DNA of 64,000 bases from Polynucleobacter meluiroseus. Its GTDB lineage: Bacteria; Pseudomonadota; Gammaproteobacteria; Burkholderiales; Burkholderiaceae. The DNA is taken from NCBI GenBank assembly GCA_945878885.1, contig CAMCUP010000005.1, positions 27,208 to 91,207 of the forward strand, written 5' to 3'. Each line of letters starts with the position of its first letter. The stretch's first letter is position 1. Under the pieces are notes generated by a model, which was given only the letters and a program-made list of their open reading frames with translations, ran no database searches and was not told where the DNA came from. The position numbers and the translations under genes were made by a program. This document shows positions 57,513 through 64,000 of the stretch, piece by piece.

Positions 57513-57773
57513 TTACGAGCGGAGCTTTTCTATTTCGGCAACTTTAGCTTCAAGTGCAGCGAGTTTCTCACGAGTTTTAGCAAGCACTTTAGTTTGTAAA
57601 TCAAATTCATCACGAGTGACCAAGTCTAATTTTTGAAATCCTTGCGTCATCATTGTGCGCACATTTTTTTCTAAATCTTTTGCTGGCGAGTTGCGAATGG
57701 CATCACCGACTTTATTTTGCATCTCAGTCGCTACGCGCTGCATTTGCTCAAAAATTTCGTTTGGTTTTTGCAT
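57513..57773 (-). CDS. ubiK: UbiK ubiquinone-biosynthesis accessory factor
   Basis: The 86-residue protein is a UbiK/YqiC (BMFP) family member: an N-terminal amphipathic helix (EIFEQMQRVATEMQNKVGDA), the linker EKNVRTMMTQGFQKLDLVTRDEFDLQ and a C-terminal coiled coil (VLAKTREKLAALEAKVAEIEKL) that trimerises. It helps assemble ubiquinone enzymes near the membrane. Its stop abuts the TTG start of comM. Confidence 0.9.
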   Translation of the reverse strand: MQKPNEIFEQMQRVATEMQNKVGDAIRNSPAKDLEKNVRTMMTQGFQKLDLVTRDEFDLQTKVLAKTREKLAALEAKVAEIEKLRS

Positions 57774-57858
57774 AAGAAGTACCGATTTGAGTATTTATAA
57801 GAACTATTTTAGGTGTTATTGATCTCCCCACTGCTTTAATGGCAATAATAGCTAATAT

Positions 57859-57875
57859 TGCACCAAAATAGTGCA
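57859..57875. promoter_or_regulatory. NtrC-like binding site upstream of torF-glnK-amtB
   Basis: TGCACCAAAATAGTGCA (57859-57875) matches the NtrC consensus TGCACC-N5-GGTGCA at all but one base and has perfect TGCAC/GTGCA arms. It lies about 136 bases before the TorF start, a good distance for an enhancer. NtrC acts with sigma-54, but I found no GG-N10-GC promoter between it and the gene; the nearest is a GG-N11-GC around 57896-57910. Confidence 0.6.
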
Positions 57876-58010
57876 AAATTTATGCATGGTTTTGGGGCTT
57901 ATGCCCAAGCAAGGGGAAAAGCGTTAAAAAAAGCGCCGTGCAAAAAGCGATGATTTGTCTCAAGTAGGCGTAAATATTTTTATCAACTTTAACCTGAACA
58001 AGGACTAGCA

Positions 58011-58880
58011 ATGAATACCTTCCATAAGTCAGCTATCGCTTTAGCCATTGCAGGATTCTTAAGTGCAAATGCTGTTGCTCAAAATCCTGCTTCACCAAAC
58101 CCTACCCCATTACCAGCAGAACCCGCTGGCGCTATCAGTGGGCCGGATACTAGCCCAATAACTGCCAACGTAACGGTAGCCAATAACTACATTTTTCGGG
58201 GCATTAGTCAATCCAACTTTAATCCAGCAATACAAGGCGGGTTTGATTATGCGCATCCTAGCGGATTCTATATTGGTAACTGGAACTCATCAATTTCCTG
58301 GATTTCGGACGCCGCCTCGAAGGGCGGTAACAATAATGTCTCAGCACCAATCGAGATGAATTTTTATGGAGGCTTTAAAAAGGAATTCATTGGCGAAGGC
58401 TTTATGTCAGACCTTGGTGTAAACCAATACTATTATCCAACCAAAAATTATCCATCATCGCTAACCAATCCAAACACCACAGAAATTTACGCAGCCCAAA
58501 GCTATGTATTTGGACCTGTCAGTGGCTTTTTAAAGTTTTCTTACGCTGTTACCAATCAATTCGGCTTTTCAAATAGCTCGGGTTCTTATTATCCTGACTT
58601 AACAGCCAATTACGATACAGGCCTATGGGGCTTAGTTGTGAATGCACACGTTGGTTATCAGTATATTGCCGGGCAGAAAACTTCTTCAACGGTGCCTACC
58701 TCAAGTTATACCGACTGGAAAATTGGCTTAAGCAAAGATTTGGGAGGTGGTTTAGGTATTTCCGCCGCCTATATTGGCACTAATGCAGCATCTGCTGGCG
58801 GAAACTATGCTTACTCCAGCCCAACCGGAAAAAATCTGGGTGGTTCGCAAGGTCTTGTTACTTTAACCAAAGTTTTCTAA
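58011..58880 (+). CDS. TorF-family putative porin
   Basis: The 289-residue protein has a signal peptide (KSAIALAIAGFLSANAVAQ, cleaved after AVA) and a Pro-rich start. The rest is a repeated beta-strand pattern with aromatic girdles typical of TorF (TIGR02001) porins: ANVTVANNYIFRGISQSNFNPAIQGGFDYAHPSG begins the family domain (only parts quoted), and the last residue is Phe, as for outer-membrane barrels. AAGGACTAGCA before the ATG is the ribosome-binding site. Co-occurrence with glnK-amtB suggests uptake of nitrogen compounds, but the substrate is unknown. Confidence 0.85.
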   Translation: MNTFHKSAIALAIAGFLSANAVAQNPASPNPTPLPAEPAGAISGPDTSPITANVTVANNYIFRGISQSNFNPAIQGGFDYAHPSGFYIGNWNSSISWISDAASKGGNNNVSAPIEMNFYGGFKKEFIGEGFMSDLGVNQYYYPTKNYPSSLTNPNTTEIYAAQSYVFGPVSGFLKFSYAVTNQFGFSNSSGSYYPDLTANYDTGLWGLVVNAHVGYQYIAGQKTSSTVPTSSYTDWKIGLSKDLGGGLGISAAYIGTNAASAGGNYAYSSPTGKNLGGSQGLVTLTKVF

Positions 58881-59240
<360 letters not shown>

Positions 59241-59253
59241 AGAGAGGTTCAAA

Positions 59254-60738
59254 ATGTTAACTTGGATAAAACAACTTGTGGCTGGCAGCGCAATGGCGAT
59301 GGCAATTGGTTTCACTGGAATTACAGTGACGTCAGTGGCTTATGCTGATGATGCTAAACCAGCTGTTACAGCGCCTGCAGCAGCAACCACACCTGCAGCA
59401 CCCGCGGCTGCAGCAGCCCCAGCACCAACTCCAAACAAGGGTGATACCGCTTGGATGATGGTATCTACGGCATTAGTGCTGTTAATGACGGTGCCTGGCC
59501 TGGCACTATTTTATGGTGGACTAACGCGCAGTAAAAATGTGCTGTCAATTTTAATGCAGTGTATGGTAATTTTTTCAGTGATCACGGTGTTATGGGCGAT
59601 TTATGGCTATAGCATTGCCTTCACCGAAGGGGGCGCATTTTTTGGGGGCATGGATCGCTTGTTCTTGGGTGGTATGACACCCGATTCCAATGCGGCAACG
59701 TTTAGTAAAGGTATTGTGATTCCTGAATATGTCTTCATGGCATTTCAAGCAGTCTTTGCAACGATCACCTGTTGTTTAATCATCGGTTCATTTGCAGAGC
59801 GGGCGAAATTTTCGGCGATTCTCCTGTTTATGATCCTGTGGTTTACTTTTAGCTACTTACCAATTGCCCACATGGTTTGGTTTTGGCCTGGTCCTGATGA
59901 CATTAAAGATGCAGCTTCACTTGATGCGATTACTGCAAAAGCAGGCTGGCTCTGGCAAAAAGGGATTCTTGACTTCGCTGGTGGAACAGTTGTCCATATC
60001 AATGCAGCGATTGCTGGCTTGGTTGGCTCGTTTGCGATTGGCAAGCGGCTGGGTTATGGTAAAGAAGCCATGAAACCACATAACTTAGTGTATGTGATGA
60101 TCGGTGCATCGCTCTTGTGGTTTGGTTGGTTTGGCTTTAATGCAGGCTCCGCACTAGAAGCAAACGGTAGCGCTGCCTTAGCATTTGTGAACACTTATTT
60201 AGCTACTGCGGCTGCAGTGATTGGTTGGTCCTTAGCCGAGTGGATTAGCAAAGGCAAGCCATCGATGCTTGGCGCCGCTTCGGGTTGCGTGGCTGGTTTA
60301 GTAGCCATTACTCCTGCTGCTGGCTTTGTTGGTCCAATGGGAGCGCTAATTATTGGTGTGCTCGCTGGCATCATTTGTTTATGGGGCGTTACTGGCCTGA
60401 AGAAAATGTTGGGCTCTGACGATAGTCTAGATGTTTTCGGAATTCATGGAGTTGGCGGTATTTTAGGGGCCTTGTTAACCGGTGTATTTGCAGCCCCATC
60501 ATTAGGCGGCACAGGTATTTATGATTATGTCGCTAATGCAGTTGCACCAGAGTACTCTATCGTTAGTCAGCTTTGGATTCAAAGTCAGGGCGTTATAACC
60601 ACCTTGATTTGGTCTGGCGTCGTCTCATTCATCGCCTTCAAATTAGTCGACCTAATGATTGGTCTACGGGTTAATGAAGAAGAAGAACGCGAAGGTCTAG
60701 ACATCAGCTCTCACAGTGAAGAGGCTTACGAAATTTAA
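59254..60738 (+). CDS. amtB: Ammonium transporter AmtB
   Basis: AmtB conducts ammonium through the inner membrane; GlnK blocks it when nitrogen is plentiful. The 494-residue protein begins with a signal peptide (cleavage after AYA, about residue 31), a Pro/Ala-rich linker, then 11 helices with GLALFYGGLTRSKNVLSIL. The pore His pair lies in the segments GGTVVHINA and FGIHGVGGILGALL. I chose the ATG at 59254, which has AGAGAGG before it; a frame from 59131 would overlap glnK. A strong terminator follows at 60782. Confidence 0.95.
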   Translation: MLTWIKQLVAGSAMAMAIGFTGITVTSVAYADDAKPAVTAPAAATTPAAPAAAAAPAPTPNKGDTAWMMVSTALVLLMTVPGLALFYGGLTRSKNVLSILMQCMVIFSVITVLWAIYGYSIAFTEGGAFFGGMDRLFLGGMTPDSNAATFSKGIVIPEYVFMAFQAVFATITCCLIIGSFAERAKFSAILLFMILWFTFSYLPIAHMVWFWPGPDDIKDAASLDAITAKAGWLWQKGILDFAGGTVVHINAAIAGLVGSFAIGKRLGYGKEAMKPHNLVYVMIGASLLWFGWFGFNAGSALEANGSAALAFVNTYLATAAAVIGWSLAEWISKGKPSMLGAASGCVAGLVAITPAAGFVGPMGALIIGVLAGIICLWGVTGLKKMLGSDDSLDVFGIHGVGGILGALLTGVFAAPSLGGTGIYDYVANAVAPEYSIVSQLWIQSQGVITTLIWSGVVSFIAFKLVDLMIGLRVNEEEEREGLDISSHSEEAYEI

Positions 60739-60753
60739 TCTGTTTACCCCTTT

Positions 60754-60774
60754 CTAGGCAGTATTTCTGCCTAG
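60754..60774 (+). repeat. Perfect hairpin after amtB, first of two
   Basis: CTAGGCAG (60754-60761) and CTGCCTAG (60767-60774) form an eight-base stem with a TATTT loop, 15 bases after the amtB stop. No T-run follows, so it is probably an mRNA 3'-end stabiliser or pause hairpin ahead of the true terminator. Confidence 0.55.
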
Positions 60775-60781
60775 TTTCGAG

Positions 60782-60811
60782 CGCAGGATCTCACGATCCT
60801 GCGTTTTTTTT
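60782..60811 (+). terminator. Rho-independent terminator of torF-glnK-amtB
   Basis: CGCAGGATC (60782-60790) pairs perfectly with GATCCTGCG (60795-60803) over a four-base loop, and is followed by eight T residues (60804-60811). This is the clearest intrinsic terminator in the window. Confidence 0.92.
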
Positions 60812-60829
60812 GCTTAAAAGGGGTAAAAA

Positions 60830-60857
60830 TTGAACTTACCCATAAAAAACTTACAAT
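60830..60857 (+). promoter_or_regulatory. gshA promoter giving a probable leaderless transcript
   Basis: TTGAAC (60830-60835) and TACAAT (60852-60857) are separated by 16 bases. The expected transcription start, about seven bases after the -10, is base 60864, the A of the gshA ATG. There is no Shine-Dalgarno before it. Confidence 0.5.
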
Positions 60858-60863
60858 GGCAAG

Positions 60864-62162
60864 ATGGTTCCACATCTGATTACCGCTTTAAGCGGCCCCC
60901 TACTTGAGCTTGAGTCAAAAGTACTCGAGGCTACCCCGACTATTGAGCGTTGGTTTCGACTCGAATGGCAGGAGCATACCCCGCCTTTTTACTGCTCAGT
61001 CGACCTCCGCAATTCAGGCTTTAAATTAGCCCCAGTTGATACCAATTTATTTCCGGGCGGTTTTAATAACCTCTCACCAGAAATGTTGCCCTTGGCTGTT
61101 CAAGCAGCCATGGCAGCTATTGAAAAAATTTGTCCCGAGGCAAAAAATTTATTACTCATTCCCGAGCGCCATACACGCAACACCTTTTATTTACAAAATA
61201 TTGCCCGCTTATCTTCAATTTTGCGCCAAGCAGGGTTAAATGTACGTTTGGGCAGTTTATCGGAAGATATTAAAAAGCCTACTTGGATTGAATTGCCCGA
61301 AGGCAACCGTTTATTACTTGAGCCCCTAATTCGCTTGGGTTTAAAAAAGCAGCGTTTGGGTCTCAAGGAGTTTGATCCATGCTCAATTTTATTAAATAAT
61401 GATTTATCCGCAGGCGTTCCACCCATATTAGAAAAGATTAACGAGCAATATCTCTTGCCAGGATTACACGCTGGTTGGCAAATACGGCGCAAGTCTAATC
61501 ATTTTGCAGCCTACGAGGAAGTCGCAAAAAAGTTTGCAAAACTCATTAATATTGATGTATGGATGATTAATCCATATTTTGATTACTGTTCGGGAGTCGA
61601 TTTTCATCAAGCTCAAGGCTTAGATCAATTACAACTTAAGGTCGATTTAATTTTAAAAAAAATTGCCAAAAAATATCGTGAATATGGCATCAAAGATAAG
61701 CCATATGTGGTGGTAAAGGCAGATGCAGGCACCTATGGTATGGGTGTTATGGTGGTGCGTAATGCTGACGAATTAGGTAATTTAAATCGCCGTGAACGCA
61801 ATAAAATGAGCGTGGTGAAAGATGGACTTGAAGTACATGATGTATTGATTCAGGAGGGTGTCTATACTTTTGAAAAAGTGAATGAGGCGGTTGCAGAGCC
61901 TGTGGTTTATATGATTGATCGTTATGTAATTGGCGGTTTTTATCGGGTGCATACTGATCGGGGACCCGACGAAAATTTAAACGCCCCAGGCATGCATTTT
62001 GTACCCTTAGCATTTGAGCAAAATGCGATGCCAGATCTTCACGCTAAACCTGGAAGTACCGCGCCTAATCGCTTTTATTTGTATGGCGTTGTAGCCCGTT
62101 TGGCTTTATTGGCAGCATCGCTTGAGCTAGAGAGAACTGATCCGAATGCAGAGGCGCAATAA
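60864..62162 (+). CDS. gshA: Glutamate--cysteine ligase (Acidithiobacillus type)
   Basis: GshA makes gamma-glutamylcysteine, the first step of glutathione synthesis. The 432-residue protein is the ATP-grasp-like type described from Acidithiobacillus and common in Burkholderiales, not the E. coli type. Marks are the start VPHLITALSGPLLELE, the Gly-rich YVVVKADAGTYGMGVMVV, VVYMIDRYVIGGFYRVH and a C-terminal helix. gshB follows three bases later. It is preceded by its own promoter after the amtB terminator. Confidence 0.9.
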   Translation: MVPHLITALSGPLLELESKVLEATPTIERWFRLEWQEHTPPFYCSVDLRNSGFKLAPVDTNLFPGGFNNLSPEMLPLAVQAAMAAIEKICPEAKNLLLIPERHTRNTFYLQNIARLSSILRQAGLNVRLGSLSEDIKKPTWIELPEGNRLLLEPLIRLGLKKQRLGLKEFDPCSILLNNDLSAGVPPILEKINEQYLLPGLHAGWQIRRKSNHFAAYEEVAKKFAKLINIDVWMINPYFDYCSGVDFHQAQGLDQLQLKVDLILKKIAKKYREYGIKDKPYVVVKADAGTYGMGVMVVRNADELGNLNRRERNKMSVVKDGLEVHDVLIQEGVYTFEKVNEAVAEPVVYMIDRYVIGGFYRVHTDRGPDENLNAPGMHFVPLAFEQNAMPDLHAKPGSTAPNRFYLYGVVARLALLAASLELERTDPNAEAQ

Positions 62163-62165
62163 GCA

Positions 62166-63107
62166 ATGGATTTTTTATTTATTGGCGATCCATTAGATTC
62201 ATTAAAGCTGCAAAAAGATTCAACCATTGCAATGATGCGGGCGGCGCAAATAGCCGGCCATCGACTTTGGTATACCCAAAGCCGGCAGTTGCTTTGGCAA
62301 GCTGGTTTTGCTTTTGCTAACTGTTGTGCTATTAAGATTCAGCCAACTAGTTCATCTTGGTACCAGCTGGGTTCTATTGAAGCACGCATGCTACATCATT
62401 TTTCGGCAGTGCTAATGCGCCAAGATCCGCCTTTTAATCTTGAATATTTAAATGCTACTTGGATTTTGTCGGCAGCAGTCAACCAGGGGGCGCGAGTCTT
62501 TAATGAGCCAAGCGCATTACGCAATCAATCTGAAAAATTAGCAATTACAGAATTTTCAAGCTTAATTCCTCCTACTTTAGTAACACGAGAACTCGCAGCA
62601 ATTAGCGCATTTCATGCTGAACATCACGATATTGTGGTTAAGCCCTTAGATGGTATGGGTGGTATGGGCGTGTTCCGCATTGGACCAGACGGCTTAAATT
62701 TAGCGAGCATCGTCGAAACCTTGGGTGAAAACGGTAATCGCACACTGATGGCACAACAGTTTTTGCCACAGATTTCTGAGGGTGACAAACGGATTTTACT
62801 GATTGCTGGCGAAGTGGTGCCTTACGCCTTGGCGCGAATTCCGCAGGGCTCAGAAATCAGAGGCAATTTAGCCGTGGGCGGTAAAGGCGTAGCAATGCCG
62901 CTTAGCGACCAAGAAAAAGCAGTGGCTGAATATTTGGCACCGATACTGTGGGGTAGGGGCCTTTTTTTAGTAGGCTTAGACCTGATTGGGGGATATCTGA
63001 CTGAAATTAATGTCACTAGCCCCACGTGTTTTGTTGAAATCACTGAACAAACCGGTTTTGATGTTGCACAAAATTGGTTACAAGCATTAGAAAAACAGTT
63101 AACTTAA
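62166..63107 (+). CDS. gshB: Glutathione synthetase
   Basis: GshB adds glycine to gamma-glutamylcysteine using ATP. The 313-residue ATP-grasp protein has FLFIGDPLDSLKLQKDST at the start, LMRQDPPFNLEYLNATW, the ATP-binding VVKPLDGMGGMGVFRI and the C-terminal LVGLDLIGGYLTEINVTSPTC. It directly follows gshA in one transcript and is followed by a PTS gene 17 bases later. Confidence 0.95.
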   Translation: MDFLFIGDPLDSLKLQKDSTIAMMRAAQIAGHRLWYTQSRQLLWQAGFAFANCCAIKIQPTSSSWYQLGSIEARMLHHFSAVLMRQDPPFNLEYLNATWILSAAVNQGARVFNEPSALRNQSEKLAITEFSSLIPPTLVTRELAAISAFHAEHHDIVVKPLDGMGGMGVFRIGPDGLNLASIVETLGENGNRTLMAQQFLPQISEGDKRILLIAGEVVPYALARIPQGSEIRGNLAVGGKGVAMPLSDQEKAVAEYLAPILWGRGLFLVGLDLIGGYLTEINVTSPTCFVEITEQTGFDVAQNWLQALEKQLT

Positions 63108-63124
63108 GAGATGTTTGGAGTGCT

Positions 63125-63571
63125 ATGCCCGGAATCGTAATTGTTGCTCACACACCATTAGCAAGTGCCATGCTGGGGTTTGCTGAACAAACCTTTGGCA
63201 TGCTTCCAGAAAAAATTCAGGCAGTAGATATTCCACCCCATGAGGACGCTAAAGTAAGCTTAGAAAGACTACTTGTAGCTGCCCAAGCAGTCGATATGGG
63301 AAACGGTATTTTAGTCTTAACAGATGTAATGGGGGCAACCCCAGCCAATGTTGCTTCGCGCTTAATAAGTCAACTTCACTTAGCTGGCAAATCGCTTTCA
63401 CCAGTCATTATATTAACCGGATTAAATTTGCCGATGCTAATGCGGGCCGTTTCATATCGACAAGATGATTTAGATAAGCTAGCTAGAAAAACGTTGCAGG
63501 GCGGACAAAATGGTATTTTACGAATAGGCGCAAATACTAATTGTCATAATACTGCCTCTGAGGGCTTTTAA
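63125..63571 (+). CDS. PTS EIIA component, mannose family
   Basis: The 148-residue protein matches the EIIA(Man) fold, with the phosphorylated His9 in GIVIVAHTPLASAML and VLTDVMGATPANVASRLI downstream. I chose the ATG at 63125, preceded by TTTGGAGTGCT; a longer frame from 63074 overlaps gshB. It is followed by HPr and EI without any sugar permease in the window, so it probably serves regulation rather than transport. Confidence 0.88.
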   Translation: MPGIVIVAHTPLASAMLGFAEQTFGMLPEKIQAVDIPPHEDAKVSLERLLVAAQAVDMGNGILVLTDVMGATPANVASRLISQLHLAGKSLSPVIILTGLNLPMLMRAVSYRQDDLDKLARKTLQGGQNGILRIGANTNCHNTASEGF

Positions 63572-63840
63572 TGCCAAGCATAGAAATTAAAATTAGTAAT
63601 AAATTAGGTTTGCATGCGCGCGCATCAGCTAAGCTGTCACAGTTGGCTGGTGAATTTCCTTGTGAAGTTTATTTAGCGCGAGATGGACGGCAGGTCAATG
63701 CAAAAAGCATTATGGGCGTGATGATGTTGGCCGCAGGAATGGGCAGCACAGTTACCCTAGAAACCTTTGGTGATCGAGCCGAAGAGGCCTTGCTGGCACT
63801 TCAAGCTTTAATTAATAATCGTTTTGGGGAGGGCGAATAA
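63571..63840 (+). CDS. ptsH: Phosphocarrier protein HPr
   Basis: HPr passes phosphate from EI to EIIA proteins. The 89-residue protein has the active-site His15 in LGLHARASAKL and Ser46 in NAKSIMGVMML, the site phosphorylated by HPr kinase where present. It starts inside the EIIA stop (TAATG at 63569-63573). Confidence 0.95.
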   Translation: MPSIEIKISNKLGLHARASAKLSQLAGEFPCEVYLARDGRQVNAKSIMGVMMLAAGMGSTVTLETFGDRAEEALLALQALINNRFGEGE

Positions 63841-64000
63841 GTGACCTTTGCATTGCATGGCATTCCGGCATCAAAAGGCATTGCCATCGGACAAGCGGTA
63901 CTTATTTCTCGTGCTGCTCTAGAGGTTAGTCACCATTTAATTAAGCCAGGTAGTGAGGCAGCTGAGGCTAAAAAATTGCTGCTGGCATTTGAGCAGGTGC
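63841..64000 (+). CDS. ptsI: PTS enzyme I (PEP phosphotransferase), partial
   Basis: The frame starts with a GTG directly after the HPr stop and runs off the right edge (53 codons seen). The opening TFALHGIPASKGIAIGQAV matches the N-terminal domain of enzyme I, which takes phosphate from PEP and passes it to HPr. Only the first part is available, so completeness cannot be checked. Confidence 0.85.
   Translation, partial: MTFALHGIPASKGIAIGQAVLISRAALEVSHHLIKPGSEAAEAKKLLLAFEQV

Noticed and set aside
57892..57908. Dyad TTGGG/CCCAA before torF as a second operator
   Set aside because: The five-base arms are too short to separate from chance and no regulator with this site is recognised.

Overview
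The window looks like ordinary chromosome from a small-genome betaproteobacterium of the Burkholderiaceae, most likely Polynucleobacter or a close relative. This is inferred from gene content and order: dksA-argB-slmA, metX-metW, ahcY-metF behind an S-adenosylhomocysteine (SAH) riboswitch, a split methionine synthase, a PhaM-like protein, gshA-gshB next to EIIA(Man)-HPr-EI, and torF-glnK-amtB. The DNA is AT-leaning and very tightly packed. Many neighbours overlap by 4 bases, and no gene-free stretch exceeds about 250 bases. I found no insertion sequence, prophage, CRISPR array, tRNA or rRNA.

Layout. 1-9.1 kb: end of dksA, argB, slmA, metX-metW, an AmpG-like permease, xth, pyrE, dapF and two lipid A acyltransferases. 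9.1-13.7 kb: an S-adenosylmethionine (SAM)-cycle block with metK, ahcY, metF and a 5-formyl-THF cyclo-ligase. metK sits behind a structured leader that I read as a SAM-II-type riboswitch; ahcY-metF sits behind an SAH riboswitch. 13.7-24.5 kb: slt, a complex-I-type epimerase, cca, a MidA-like methyltransferase, folM-like, folB, ttcA, glmU and glmS. 24.5-30.6 kb: a three-gene RND efflux operon. 30.6-36.7 kb: redox and central-metabolism genes (GST, flavin reductase, acuI-like, aceK), an MBL hydrolase and phaM. 36.8-44.1 kb: metH in two genes, argS, a SPOR protein and dsbA. 44.1-49 kb: a four-gene fatty-acid-modification cluster and a glutathione peroxidase. 49-57.8 kb: hldC-like, coaX, birA, a VanZ-like protein, ferredoxin, lipB-lipA, comM and ubiK. 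57.8-60.8 kb: an ammonium/PII operon with an NtrC-like site upstream and a strong terminator downstream. 60.8-64 kb: gshA-gshB and a permease-less PTS.

How the genes work together. Most enzymes of methionine synthesis and SAM recycling are here: MetX/MetW, MetF, MetH1+MetH2, MetK and AhcY. The two riboswitch-like leaders lie about 1.4 kb apart and would sense the two ends of methyl transfer: SAM (expected to turn metK down) and SAH (expected to turn ahcY-metF up). Other themes are cell-wall precursor and recycling genes (glmU, glmS, slt, ampG-like, dapF), folate, lipoate, glutathione and nitrogen sensing.

The points most worth checking are the metK leader, the dual-riboswitch arrangement, the four-gene fatty-acid cluster, the NtrC-like site without a clean sigma-54 promoter, and several genes whose only promoter-like element would give a leaderless mRNA. 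I did not find a convincing wholly new system.
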